From: Chitinophaga rhizophila
Lineage (GTDB): Bacteria; Bacteroidota; Bacteroidia; Chitinophagales; Chitinophagaceae
Assembly: GCF_019492185.1 (NCBI RefSeq)
Contig: NZ_JAICCF010000001.1
Coordinates: 2,170,001-2,234,000 of the forward strand
DNA length: 64,000 nucleotides
Direction of reading: 5' to 3'
A program made the position numbers and the translations under genes. Positions within the stretch are counted from its first letter, which is position 1. Every line of letters starts with the position of its first letter. Positions 42,527 through 51,150 of this stretch are shown in pieces. The notes beneath the pieces were generated by a model that was not told the origin of the DNA, did not search any database, and was given only the letters and a program-made list of their open reading frames with translations.

Positions 42527-44656
42527 TTAAAAAGACAATAATTCTTTAAGTGCTTTAGCTACTTTATCTGGATTCGGCAACATTGCATTTTCCAGGATGG
42601 TATTAATAGGAACAGCCGGCAGATCCATAGCCCCCAGGGTGAAAACAGGTGCGTCCAGGGATTTGAAACATGCCCGCTGGATACGTCCTGCCAGTGCTTC
42701 TGCGAAAGAGTTGTTCAGCTGTTCTTCCGTTAGCACCAGGCATTTACCGTGTTTTTGTACAGTGGCAAATATCAGCTCTTCATCTAAAGGAAACAAGCTG
42801 CGCAGATCAATAATCTCTACCTGACCAGGGAATTGAGCAGCAGCAGCCTGCGCCCAATATACGCCCATACCATAGGTGATGATACAGACAGTATCGCCTT
42901 TTTTCAGATCCCGGGGATGCGCCTGCTGTACTACCCTCCCCTTTCCTAATGGTAATACATAGTCTGCGGCTGGTTCAATATTGATGGCTCCCTGAGTACC
43001 CGGAACTTTACTCCAATATAAACCTTTGTGTTCCAGCATTACTACCGGATTAGGATCAAGGAAGGCCGCTTTCATTAAACCCTTCATATCGGCAGCGTTA
43101 GAGGGATAAACGACTTTGATACCCTTAATGGTTAGTAGTGTGGATTCTATACTTCCGGAATGGTATGGTCCGCCACCACCGTAAGCGCCGATGGGTACAC
43201 GTACCAGTGTTTGTATTGGGAATTTGCCATTGCTCAGGTAACAGGATTTGGAAATTTCCGTTACCAGCTGATTAAAGCCTGGGTAAATGTAGTCAGCAAA
43301 CTGGATCTCTACTATAGGTTTCACACCTACAGCTGAAAGGCCGGCAGTAGAACCTACAATGTAGGCTTCCTGAATGGCAGTATTATAAACTCTGTCATCG
43401 CCAAATTTCTCAGCAAGAGTGGCTGCTTCGCGGAATACACCACCTAGACGACGGCCCACGTCCTGACCAAAAAATATTGCTTCAGGGAATTGCTGCAGGA
43501 TCTCTTCTATTGCATGCAATGCAGCGTCCACCATCATCACTTTGTTACCGTTAATGGGCACCCTGTCACCTTTCTCTGTGGTCACTGCAGGCGGAGCAAA
43601 GATGTGATCGTTAATAGTATCTGCAGTTGGCTCGAAGGCCTCTTTTGCCCTGTCAAATTCCAGGTTAATATATTTAGGGGTATCTGATTCAATTGATAGA
43701 ACGTCTTTCTCCGATATGCCTGCTTCCAGTAAACGCTGTCGTAAATGAGGCAGAGGGTCCTTTTCTGCGTGTAAAGCAAGGTCTTCCTCAGTCCTGTACC
43801 ATTCCTTGCGTACACCCGACGTATGGTGCCCTAATAGCGGTACACATGCATGTACTACCATCGGCTTACGCTCCTGGCGTACATAACTGATTGCCGCACT
43901 CATAGCATGGTAACATTCCTCAAAGTCGCTACCATCTACCCGCATGCGTTCCATCCCCTTAAAGCCTGCCGCGTATTCGTAAGCATCCATTACACGGGTT
44001 TCCTGCGAACTGGCAGAAATGCCCCACTCATTGTCTTGTATAAGGTAGATAATGGGCAGCTCCCATAAGATAGCGCTTTGCCAGGCCTCACTAACCTCTC
44101 CTTCTGTTACACTACCGTCTCCCAGTGAACAAACCACTACCGGCAGCTCACCCTTCGGGCCTGTTTTTAGTAAGGATGATCCTGTCTTCTCCAGGTACTT
44201 AATCCCTTGGGCCATGCCCGTAGCCGGAATTACCTGCATCCCCGTGGCACTGCTTTGGTGGGGAATAACCGGCTTCTCAGGATCCAGGCTGCTGGGATGT
44301 GAATAATATGACCTTCCGCCGGATGCCGGATCATCTCTTTTTGCCAATAGTTGCAGCATTAACTCGTATGGTGTAAAGCCCATTGCCAGTAACATGCTGT
44401 CATCCCGGTAATATGGACTTACATAATCCCACGGTTTTAACTGCATACCGGCAGCAATCTGTATGGCTTCATGACCACGGGAGGTGGAATGTACGTACTT
44501 ACAGATACTGCGATTCGCTTCATAAGTGGCAGCCATGTTTGCGGCCTGCTGCATGAAACGATATGCTTTTAGTAAGGTCACCTGTTTGCCGGAAGACCGC
44601 TCCTTACCGGGAACAGCAGCTTTAAAAGTTGAAACACTTATACTATCTTTAAACAC
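42527..44656 (-). CDS. fused 2-oxoacid dehydrogenase E1 alpha/beta (thiamine pyrophosphate dependent)
   Basis: E1 component of a branched-chain 2-oxoacid (or pyruvate) dehydrogenase complex with both subunits in one 709-residue chain. The alpha part (about 1-340) has TSRGHEAIQIAAGMQL, SGGRSYYSHPSS, VVCSLGDGSVTEGEVSEAWQ (thiamine-diphosphate motif GDG...) and LIQDNEWGISASSQ. The beta part (about 370-709) has EAIFFGQDVGRRLGGVFREA, ADYIYPGFNQLVTEISKS and GAYGGGGPYHSGSIESTL. The only good start is GTG at 44656, since a stop lies 10 codons upstream. E2/E3 genes are not nearby. A divergent MarR gene and its palindromes lie upstream and probably control it. Confidence 0.93.
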   Translation of the reverse strand: MFKDSISVSTFKAAVPGKERSSGKQVTLLKAYRFMQQAANMAATYEANRSICKYVHSTSRGHEAIQIAAGMQLKPWDYVSPYYRDDSMLLAMGFTPYELMLQLLAKRDDPASGGRSYYSHPSSLDPEKPVIPHQSSATGMQVIPATGMAQGIKYLEKTGSSLLKTGPKGELPVVVCSLGDGSVTEGEVSEAWQSAILWELPIIYLIQDNEWGISASSQETRVMDAYEYAAGFKGMERMRVDGSDFEECYHAMSAAISYVRQERKPMVVHACVPLLGHHTSGVRKEWYRTEEDLALHAEKDPLPHLRQRLLEAGISEKDVLSIESDTPKYINLEFDRAKEAFEPTADTINDHIFAPPAVTTEKGDRVPINGNKVMMVDAALHAIEEILQQFPEAIFFGQDVGRRLGGVFREAATLAEKFGDDRVYNTAIQEAYIVGSTAGLSAVGVKPIVEIQFADYIYPGFNQLVTEISKSCYLSNGKFPIQTLVRVPIGAYGGGGPYHSGSIESTLLTIKGIKVVYPSNAADMKGLMKAAFLDPNPVVMLEHKGLYWSKVPGTQGAINIEPAADYVLPLGKGRVVQQAHPRDLKKGDTVCIITYGMGVYWAQAAAAQFPGQVEIIDLRSLFPLDEELIFATVQKHGKCLVLTEEQLNNSFAEALAGRIQRACFKSLDAPVFTLGAMDLPAVPINTILENAMLPNPDKVAKALKELLSF

Positions 44657-44688
44657 GTAAGGATTGTTTTGGATGTTAAACTTATATT

Positions 44689-44720
44689 AGTTGCTACTGC
44701 AACTATTGCTACTGCAAATT
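44689..44720. promoter_or_regulatory. tandem palindromic operators between E1 and marR genes
   Basis: TTGCTACTGCAA occurs twice, at 44691-44702 and 44706-44717, 15 bp apart. Each is an inverted repeat TTGC-TACT-GCAA; the first extends to AGTTGC/GCAACT. Placed in the 71-bp divergent gap, they are the likely binding sites of the MarR protein. Confidence 0.7.
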
Positions 44721-44727
44721 AACAATT

Positions 44728-45162
44728 ATGACTGATACTTTTGTAAGCAATCCGTCTTTTTTTAAGCTGGATGCCACATTAAAACGGATTCGCAACTATT
44801 GGCAAAAAACCTTTGACGCACATAAAAAAGACATCACTGTAGACCAGTGGCTCCTGATAGAAAACCTGTACAAGCACAAGAAAATTACACACAACGAGCT
44901 TGCCAGAATGACTTCAAAGGATATCACGACCGTATCCCGTATTATCGAACTGCTTGTGAAGAAGGAACTGGTGGTAAGGGAAGGATCGCCACAGGACAGA
45001 AGAAAGGTATTTCTGCAGCTTACCCAGAAGGGAACTGACAAATACAAGGAAGTACGCCCACTGGTCCTCGACATGCGTAAAACCGGTTGGGCAGGGTTAA
45101 CAGAACAAGATTATACTGAACTGACAAGAATATTGGACGCGATCTATAATAACATTCCCTGA
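44728..45162 (+). CDS. MarR-family transcriptional regulator
   Basis: 144 residues with the MarR winged helix: ITVDQWLLIENLYKHKKITH, NELARMTSKDITTVSRIIEL (helix-turn-helix), KELVVREGSPQDRRKVFLQL (the wing with the conserved D-R-R). N- and C-terminal helices for dimerisation are present. It starts 71 bp from the divergent E1 dehydrogenase gene, and two copies of TTGCTACTGCAA lie between, so autoregulation and control of E1 are likely. The ligand is unknown. Confidence 0.92.
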   Translation: MTDTFVSNPSFFKLDATLKRIRNYWQKTFDAHKKDITVDQWLLIENLYKHKKITHNELARMTSKDITTVSRIIELLVKKELVVREGSPQDRRKVFLQLTQKGTDKYKEVRPLVLDMRKTGWAGLTEQDYTELTRILDAIYNNIP

Positions 45163-45364
45163 CCGCCAGCACTCAACACATCCAGCTCGTTCCTGACTAT
45201 GAGACGCCGCCTCTGAAGCCATTGATTACTATAGAAGATCTGCCAGCTTAAAGCTCTTTCTCATCTGTTTTCCGGGTCATTTGGTTTATGCATCTTCGCA
45301 CTGATTGCGAAACGCAATTGTATGCCCGTTACTGACCAGCTACAGCGATAAGCCACAATAAAAA

Positions 45365-45405
45365 TGCGCTTAATACTTACTGCATACAGTAAAGCATTAA
45401 GCGCA
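45365..45405 (-). terminator. terminator of the FAH-family gene
   Basis: Long hairpin with perfect outer stem TGCGCTTAAT / ATTAAGCGCA and inner stem TTACTG/CAGTAA, loop CATA. On the minus strand it is followed by TTTTTATT. It lies 23 bp after the FAH gene. The remainder of 45163-45427 holds nothing recognisable. Confidence 0.75.
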
Positions 45406-45427
45406 CACTATCTTATGGTTAAGACCC

Positions 45428-46039
45428 TTATTTAATCATAAATTCTAACATACTGTCATTCTCAATGAATGCCTCCAGAGAATCACCTATTTCTACTGGC
45501 CCTACGCCTGCCGGCGTTCCTGTAAATACCAGGTCGCCAATATTCAAGGTGAAATACCTGGATATATACGACACCAGGAAATCAAAAGAAAATAACAGGT
45601 CTTTAGTATTACCCTGCTGCACTATTTCCTTGTTCTTATACAGGCAAAAATTGATATCCTTCTTGTCCAGTTCAGGGGTAATAGGCATAAATTGGCCAAC
45701 TACGGCGGAGTTATCAAACGCTTTGGCGATCTCCCAGGGCAGACCTTTCTGCTTCTGCTTATCCTGCAGGTCCCGGGCGGTAAAATCTATCCCGATACCA
45801 ATCTGATCGTAGTATTTATCAGCGAATTTCTCCTGTATATGTTTACCGTTTTTGCTGATACGCAGCACCAGCTCACATTCATAATGCAGGTTATCTGTAA
45901 ACTCCGGATAGTAAAACGGATGATTATTCTGTAAAAGCGCGTTCTTCGGCTTCATGAAAATCACAGGTTCGGTTGGCACCTCGTTTTTCAGTTCCTTTGC
46001 ATGATCAGCATAATTTCTTCCAACACAAATAATTTTCAT
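45428..46039 (-). CDS. fumarylacetoacetate hydrolase (FAH) family protein
   Basis: 203 residues, the short single-domain FAH form found in Bacteroidota. Blocks: CVGRNYADHAKELKNEVPTE, VIFMKPKNALL, HYECELVLRISKNG (metal-binding Glu residues in E-x-E), IGIDFTARDLQ (metal-binding Asp) and LNIGDLVFTGTPAGVGPV. Members act as acylpyruvate hydrolases or oxaloacetate decarboxylases. It sits in the same direction as pth, 57 bp after it. Confidence 0.92.
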   Translation of the reverse strand: MKIICVGRNYADHAKELKNEVPTEPVIFMKPKNALLQNNHPFYYPEFTDNLHYECELVLRISKNGKHIQEKFADKYYDQIGIGIDFTARDLQDKQKQKGLPWEIAKAFDNSAVVGQFMPITPELDKKDINFCLYKNKEIVQQGNTKDLLFSFDFLVSYISRYFTLNIGDLVFTGTPAGVGPVEIGDSLEAFIENDSMLEFMIK

Positions 46040-46096
46040 GACAGGTGTTTCTTGGTTTTAAGGTTAAAAGAGCGGAGCATATCAGTTTATCGCAAT

Positions 46097-46678
46097 TTAT
46101 TTATCATACGGATAACTCAGCGTATTATACACATTCATGGTTCGGGGCAGACCAATTGAGGCAAAACTCTCAATAACTTCCACACATTTACCCAACTTTG
46201 CCATCACAATAGCCCATTCTGTATTTGTCCATTTACCCAACACAAATTCTACTTGTTTTCCACGAGGGAAATTATTCCCTATACCAAAGCGTAAACGCGG
46301 GTACTGATTGGTTCCCAGCAATTCTTGAATGCTTTTCAGCCCATTCTGACCAGCATCACTGCCGCCAGGACGAAGACGAATTACTTCCAATGGAAGTGCC
46401 AGATCATCTACTAATACCAGTATATTTTCCAGAGGCACCTTCTCCTTGTCCATCCAATACTTAACAGCCTTACCACTCAGGTTCATATAAGTAGTGGGTT
46501 TGATCACTACAAAAATGCGGCCTTTCCATTTTACCTCAGCCACATCCGCCAAACGGTCTTCCCTGTAAGTGCCTCCATGTTTACTGACAAAAGCATCCGC
46601 AATGTCAAAACCTATGTTATGCCGGGTCTGTTCGTATTCCTTCCCTATATTACCTAATCCTACTATCAGGTATTTCAT
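46097..46678 (-). CDS. pth: peptidyl-tRNA hydrolase
   Basis: Releases peptides from stalled peptidyl-tRNA. 193 residues with all key blocks: IVGLGNIGKEYEQTRHNIGF (Asn and catalytic His in TRHNIG), VVIKPTTYMNLSGKAV, LVLVDDLALP, LRPGGSDAGQNGLKSI and PRLRFGIG. It follows rplY and prs in the same direction, the usual Bacteroidota order. Confidence 0.97.
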   Translation of the reverse strand: MKYLIVGLGNIGKEYEQTRHNIGFDIADAFVSKHGGTYREDRLADVAEVKWKGRIFVVIKPTTYMNLSGKAVKYWMDKEKVPLENILVLVDDLALPLEVIRLRPGGSDAGQNGLKSIQELLGTNQYPRLRFGIGNNFPRGKQVEFVLGKWTNTEWAIVMAKLGKCVEVIESFASIGLPRTMNVYNTLSYPYDK

Positions 46679-46763
46679 CGGATTAATATTTTAATAGCCA
46701 TTCTTCTGACTACACTAGACTTCCATATATACGAAAGCAAAGTGCAATGCAGGGCAAAAATAG

Positions 46764-46802
46764 AAAAAGTCCCATCCCGGACGAGCCAGAATGGGACTTT
46801 TT
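46764..46802 (-). terminator. terminator of the prs-rplY transcript
   Basis: Perfect 12-bp stem AAAAAGTCCCAT / ATGGGACTTTTT with a 15-base loop, 20 bp after the rplY stop. It separates rplY from pth. Confidence 0.88.
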
Positions 46803-46822
46803 GCAAAATATTCTGAAAGAAA

Positions 46823-47404
46823 TTATTTCTTTTTACCTTCAGCTGCTTCTTCCTGACGTAACTGACGCGTCATTACTACTGAAGCGATAGGAATACGTGG
46901 AGAGTTCAGGATCTCGATGTTCTCAGCAACCACGTCTTCTACACGGATGTTACCGTTCAGTTCCAGGTTGTCGATGTTCACTTCGATGTTCTCACGCAGG
47001 TTTTTAGGCAGGGCCTTTACTTTCAGCGCTTTGATCTTAACTACCAGTTTACCACCGGCTTTAACACCTTCAGACTGACCAGTAATTCTGATTGGCAGAG
47101 TAACTGCTACTGGTTTATCTTCTACCAGTTCCAGGAAGTCAATGTGAGACAGCTCATCAGTTACAGTATCAAACTGTTTGTCTTTCAGTACGCATCTGTA
47201 AGACTTGCTACCCAATTTGATTTCAGCTACCTGGAAATCAGGAGTGTAAACCAGATTTTTGAATGCTACTGCCGGAGCTGAAAAACTTACGGTTTCTGCA
47301 CCCCCGTAAATAACACAAGGCACTTGTCCCTCAGAACGTACCTGGCGGGTGGCTTTTTTGCCAAATTCGCTCCTGAGTTGTCCTTCGATTGTTATCGTTT
47401 TCAT
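46823..47404 (-). CDS. rplY: 50S ribosomal protein L25/general stress protein Ctc
   Basis: 193 residues: the 5S-rRNA-binding L25 domain (1-95, with EGQLRSEFGKKATRQVRSEG, VPCVIYGG, HIDFLELVEDKPVAVTLPI spanning the join) and the C-terminal TL5-like domain (about 100-180, GVKAGGKLVVKIKALKVKAL). A Lys/Glu-rich tail closes the chain. It binds 5S rRNA on the large subunit. It is cotranscribed with prs, 38 bp apart. Confidence 0.97.
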   Translation of the reverse strand: MKTITIEGQLRSEFGKKATRQVRSEGQVPCVIYGGAETVSFSAPAVAFKNLVYTPDFQVAEIKLGSKSYRCVLKDKQFDTVTDELSHIDFLELVEDKPVAVTLPIRITGQSEGVKAGGKLVVKIKALKVKALPKNLRENIEVNIDNLELNGNIRVEDVVAENIEILNSPRIPIASVVMTRQLRQEEAAEGKKK

Positions 47405-47442
47405 TGATTAAACATTTATGTTTTTGTAAATAATGTTCGCTA

Positions 47443-48390
47443 TTATCCTCTGCGGTGGCTATGAACAAACAGATTTGTAATTGATCTGTTCTCGTGCATA
47501 TTGCGGATAGCTACTGCAAAGAGGTCTGCCACGCTGATCACCTTGATCTTTGGGCTTTGTTGCTGTAAAGGAATAGTGTCGCAAATTACCAGCTCTTCCA
47601 ATACCGAATTACTGATGTTATCAAATGCCTTACCACTCAATACAGGATGCGTACAGAAAGCACGCACACTTCTCGCTCCTTTTTCCTTTAACAGGTTAGC
47701 CGCCTTGGTCAATGTACCCGCTGTATCGCAAATGTCATCAATCAAAACAATATCCCTGTCCTTCACATCACCGATCACTACCATAGAAGCAATCTCATTC
47801 GCACGCTTACGGTGCTTATCACAAATCACCATCTCAGCATTGAAATAGGACGCTACTTCCCTTACCCTGTTTGTACTACCTACGTCAGGGGACGCAAAGG
47901 TAAGATTTTCCAGCTTCAAATTCTCAATGTACGGGATGAAAATTGCGGAGCTATCCAGGTGATCTACCGGTATATCAAAGAAACCCTGTATCTGCGGAGC
48001 ATGCAAATCCATGGTTATCACCCTGTTAGCACCTGCTGATGTTAACAGATTGGCTACCAGTTTAGAGGCTATGGCAACCCTTGGCTTATCTTTCCTGTCC
48101 TGTCTGGCAAAACCAAAGTACGGAATTACCGCTGTGATGTAACCTGCTGATGCCCTTTTTGCAGCATCTATCATCATCAACAATTCCATCAGGTTATCTG
48201 ATGGCGCGTTGGTGCTCTGTATCAGGAAAACATAATCACCACGGATACTTTCCATGTAAATTGGCTGGAACTCGCCATCACTGAATTTCTGTATGGTCAG
48301 TTTACCCAGACCGTTACCGTAACGCTTTGCGATTTTCTCCGCAAGAGCCGTGTTACTGTTCCCTGTGAAAATTTTTACTGATGGTTGCAT
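47443..48390 (-). CDS. prs: ribose-phosphate pyrophosphokinase
   Basis: Makes PRPP from ribose 5-phosphate and ATP. 315 residues, normal length. Motifs: IFTGNSNTALAEKIA, SDGEFQPIYMESIRG, IPYFGFARQDRKDKPR, TMDLHAPQIQGFFDIPVDHL, and the PRPP-binding loop DIVLIDDICDTAGTL. First gene of prs-rplY, with a -7 element 20 bp upstream. Confidence 0.97.
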   Translation of the reverse strand: MQPSVKIFTGNSNTALAEKIAKRYGNGLGKLTIQKFSDGEFQPIYMESIRGDYVFLIQSTNAPSDNLMELLMMIDAAKRASAGYITAVIPYFGFARQDRKDKPRVAIASKLVANLLTSAGANRVITMDLHAPQIQGFFDIPVDHLDSSAIFIPYIENLKLENLTFASPDVGSTNRVREVASYFNAEMVICDKHRKRANEIASMVVIGDVKDRDIVLIDDICDTAGTLTKAANLLKEKGARSVRAFCTHPVLSGKAFDNISNSVLEELVICDTIPLQQQSPKIKVISVADLFAVAIRNMHENRSITNLFVHSHRRG

Positions 48391-48410
48391 GGAGATATTA
48401 AAAGAGGTTG

Positions 48411-48418
48411 CAAAACTA
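48411..48418 (-). promoter_or_regulatory. -7 element of the prs promoter
   Basis: TAGTTTTG on the minus strand fits TAnnTTTG exactly. No clear TTTG is found 19-21 bp upstream. Confidence 0.5.
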
Positions 48419-48606
48419 TGCTTTTTGAAGTACGTATTCTGTATTTTTTTAGGTAACGTGCCCGCTAATAAACGATTTGGTGATTTAACAAATAGATAAC
48501 GTGATTATTTACAGTTATTTATAACAGCACACTCCGGAATTTAAAAGATCACAGCAACTAATTTAAAATAAATTGTGACAAGAGAAAAAAACCAGCTGCA
48601 CGGATG

Positions 48607-48631
48607 TATATTTGCTAATAATATTAGCAAA
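48607..48631 (+). promoter_or_regulatory. -7 element and overlapping palindrome before radC
   Basis: TATATTTG (48607-48614) fits TAnnTTTG. It overlaps the inverted repeat TTTGCTAAT (48611-48619) / ATTAGCAAA (48623-48631), which ends at the base before the ATG at 48632. A repressor bound there, or an mRNA hairpin, would block expression. Confidence 0.55.
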
Positions 48632-49345
48632 ATGGAAGTAGCAGTTAACCCGGCATGCACACATATTGCCATTAAAGACTGGGCAGAAGATGACCAGCCA
48701 CGGGAAAAACTAATCAGTAAAGGCACAACGGCGCTCAGTGATGCAGAGTTATTAGCTATCCTGCTCAATGAAGGCCACAAACAAAAATCCGCAGTTACAC
48801 TTGCGCAGGAAGTACTACGCACCGCATCTCATAATCTAAGCGAGATGGGGAAACTTACCTTGCAGCAACTTAAAACCATCAAAGGCATCGGCACAGCTAA
48901 AGCTGCTAAAATCATTGCCGCCATGGAACTGGCTCGCCGCCGGCAGGCAGGCCATATGCTGGAAAGAAAAACAATCCGCCAGGGCCGCGATGCAGCACTC
49001 TATTTTAAACCATTACTCGGCGATGCTTCTCTTGAATCTTTCCACGTACTCTTCCTCAATCACGCCTGCCGCGTGTTACAGCACCGCTGTGTAAGCATCG
49101 GTGGCATCACAGGTACAATCGTCGATCCTAAAGTCATCTTCCGGGAAGCACTCGAAACAGGCGCTACCCAAATCATTCTATGCCACAACCACCCCTCTGG
49201 TAACCTGCGCCCAAGCAACGCAGACATCCAGGTCACCGAAAAGTTAAAAGCTGCCGGCCGCCTATTTGATATCAGCATACTCGACCATATTATTGTGTCA
49301 GAAGCTGGTTATTGCAGTATGGTAGAAGATGGTTTCCTTATATAA
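48632..49345 (+). CDS. radC: RadC-family JAMM protein
   Basis: 237 residues from the ATG at 48632. A GTG at 48575 is in frame but lies upstream of the likely promoter -7 element, so I reject it. N-terminal helix-hairpin-helix part (TTALSDAELLAILLNEGHKQ, TIKGIGTAKAAKIIAAMEL) and the C-terminal MPN/JAMM domain with VLFLNHACRVLQH and the metal-binding IILCHNHPSGNLRPS, plus D in NADIQVTEKL. RadC is named for DNA repair, but its actual role is unsettled. Confidence 0.95.
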   Translation: MEVAVNPACTHIAIKDWAEDDQPREKLISKGTTALSDAELLAILLNEGHKQKSAVTLAQEVLRTASHNLSEMGKLTLQQLKTIKGIGTAKAAKIIAAMELARRRQAGHMLERKTIRQGRDAALYFKPLLGDASLESFHVLFLNHACRVLQHRCVSIGGITGTIVDPKVIFREALETGATQIILCHNHPSGNLRPSNADIQVTEKLKAAGRLFDISILDHIIVSEAGYCSMVEDGFLI

Positions 49346-49407
49346 CATTTGGATTTAATAACCTCTTTTTCCTTACATTCGCAATTATTTTATTATCAAA
49401 TAGTAAC

Positions 49408-50388
49408 ATGCTCAAAATAGGAATCTTCGGAGTGGGACACCTGGGCAAGATCCACCTCTCCCAGTGGGCCACTATGAAAGACGTAGAAATAGTTGGTTTT
49501 TTCGATCCGAGTAATGCCAACGCCGACAGCGTAGCCCAATACCAGATTCCCAGATTCGAGTCAGCGGAAGAGCTGATACTGGCGTCTGATGCCATCGACA
49601 TCATCGCCCCTACCACCCAGCACTTCAAAATATGTGAACAAGCCATCCGCAATGGCAAACACATTTTTGTGGAAAAGCCGATGACCAACACCATGGATGA
49701 AGCAAAAACACTGGTAAAACTGGTGGAAGAAGCTAACATAAAATTCCAGGTAGGTCACGTTGAACGCTTCAATCCCGCCTTCCTCGCACTGAAAGGGCAC
49801 GATCTTAAACCAATGTTCATCGAAGTACACCGCCTGGCTGAATTTAATCCACGCGGTACCGATGTGAGTGTCATTCTCGATCTCATGATCCACGATATCG
49901 ACATTGTTCTGAGCATCGTTCAATCCACCGTCAACAGAATATCCGCCAGCGGCGTAGCAGTAATGAGCGATACCCCGGATATCGCTAACGTGCGCATAGA
50001 ATTTCATAACGGCTGCGTAGCCAATCTTACCTCCAGCCGCATCTCCCTGAAGAAAATGCGCAAAATGCGCCTCTTCCAGAAAGATGCCTATATCGGTATA
50101 GATTTCCTGGATAAGAAAACGGAAATCATCAAGCTGAAAACGCCTGAAGACGAAGGCCTGTTCACACTGGATATAGATACAAATACAGGTAAGAAAACAA
50201 TTGCTATCGACAATCCGGAAATAAAACAAACTAATGCCATCCGTATGGAACTGGAACTGTTCCGCGATAGCATCCTGCATAATAAACCGGTACCGGTAAA
50301 TGCAATCGACGGCCTGCAGGCAATGGAAGTCGCCCACCAGATACTGGCGAAAATTCAGAAAAGCCTGTCTCCCGACACAGCACAATAA
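49408..50388 (+). CDS. Gfo/Idh/MocA-family NAD(P)-dependent oxidoreductase
   Basis: 326 residues from the ATG at 49408; the upstream open frame overlaps radC and has no family similarity. Rossmann domain with IGIFGVGHLGKIHLSQW and the conserved EKP of IFVEKPMTNTMDEAK (catalytic-type Lys). The C-terminal alpha/beta domain has FNPRGTDVSVILDLMIHDID and IRIEF-like strands. Substrate is an unknown sugar or sugar acid. Its end is 10 bp from the convergent ispD. Confidence 0.92.
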   Translation: MLKIGIFGVGHLGKIHLSQWATMKDVEIVGFFDPSNANADSVAQYQIPRFESAEELILASDAIDIIAPTTQHFKICEQAIRNGKHIFVEKPMTNTMDEAKTLVKLVEEANIKFQVGHVERFNPAFLALKGHDLKPMFIEVHRLAEFNPRGTDVSVILDLMIHDIDIVLSIVQSTVNRISASGVAVMSDTPDIANVRIEFHNGCVANLTSSRISLKKMRKMRLFQKDAYIGIDFLDKKTEIIKLKTPEDEGLFTLDIDTNTGKKTIAIDNPEIKQTNAIRMELELFRDSILHNKPVPVNAIDGLQAMEVAHQILAKIQKSLSPDTAQ

Positions 50389-50398
50389 AATATTAAGA

Positions 50399-51079
50399 TT
50401 ACTTTTTCTCTTTTAATAGCGCGCTCGCAATGGTCAAATCCAGCGGACGCGTTATTTTTATATTAGCCTCTTCCCCAGGGATCAGATGCACCCTGCGCCC
50501 CTGCCGCTCTACTACTGTTGCCTCATCCGTAAATAACGGATCATAGGGTAATGAAAATGCAGGTAACAACCACTCAGACAAAAACGTTTGTGGGGTCTGT
50601 ATAATCTTGAATTGCTCACGGTCAACGGCCTTATTCGCCTCCCCTTCCACCTGACGGATACTATCTTTCATATCAATCACCGGAATAGCACTGCCTGTGG
50701 ATAACGCTGCTTCATAACAGGCGCGGATCAATGTTGTACTTATCAGCGGACGAACGCCATCATGTACAAATACCACGGCCGGCTCCTTCACTTCATGAAG
50801 GCCATTCTTGACAGAATGAAAACGGGTTTCTCCTCCTTTTACCAGCATAACGCCAGCTCCTGTACTAAATTCATGTAACCAGGGCTTCACGTAATCAAAA
50901 TGCACTTCCGGCAATACCAGCACAATCTGCATATCATTATATGCCTGCTTAAATGCATTAACCGTATGCCACAATACCGGCTTACCAGACAGTTCGAGGA
51001 ATTGCTTTGGTACGGCGCTACCCATTCTTGTGCCCGAACCACCAGCTACTATGATTGCAATCTTTTTACGTTGTTCCAT
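50399..51079 (-). CDS. ispD: 2-C-methyl-D-erythritol 4-phosphate cytidylyltransferase
   Basis: Third step of the non-mevalonate isoprenoid pathway. 226 residues with IIVAGGSGTRMGSAVPKQFL (nucleotide binding), KPVLWHTVNAF, VFVHDGVRPLIS, AIPVIDMKDSIRQV, RTPQTF-like IIQTPQTF and FTDEATVVER. All catalytic residues of the N-terminal loop are present. It follows queA on the minus strand with a hairpin between. Confidence 0.95.
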   Translation of the reverse strand: MEQRKKIAIIVAGGSGTRMGSAVPKQFLELSGKPVLWHTVNAFKQAYNDMQIVLVLPEVHFDYVKPWLHEFSTGAGVMLVKGGETRFHSVKNGLHEVKEPAVVFVHDGVRPLISTTLIRACYEAALSTGSAIPVIDMKDSIRQVEGEANKAVDREQFKIIQTPQTFLSEWLLPAFSLPYDPLFTDEATVVERQGRRVHLIPGEEANIKITRPLDLTIASALLKEKK

Positions 51080-51095
51080 ATGGCCTTACATGAAT

Positions 51096-51125
51096 AGTCC
51101 TGTTCCGCAGATACGGAACAGGACT
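51096..51125. terminator. hairpin between queA and ispD
   Basis: Perfect 12-bp stem AGTCCTGTTCCG / CGGAACAGGACT, loop CAGATA. No T-run follows on either strand, so it may be a pause or processing site instead of a true terminator. Confidence 0.5.
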
Positions 51126-51150
51126 TGTTCGAATAGTTTTGTTTGCTAAA

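Noticed and set aside
49561..50385. 274-codon minus-strand frame inside the Gfo/Idh/MocA gene
   Set aside because: Antisense shadow of an intact oxidoreductase with all family motifs.
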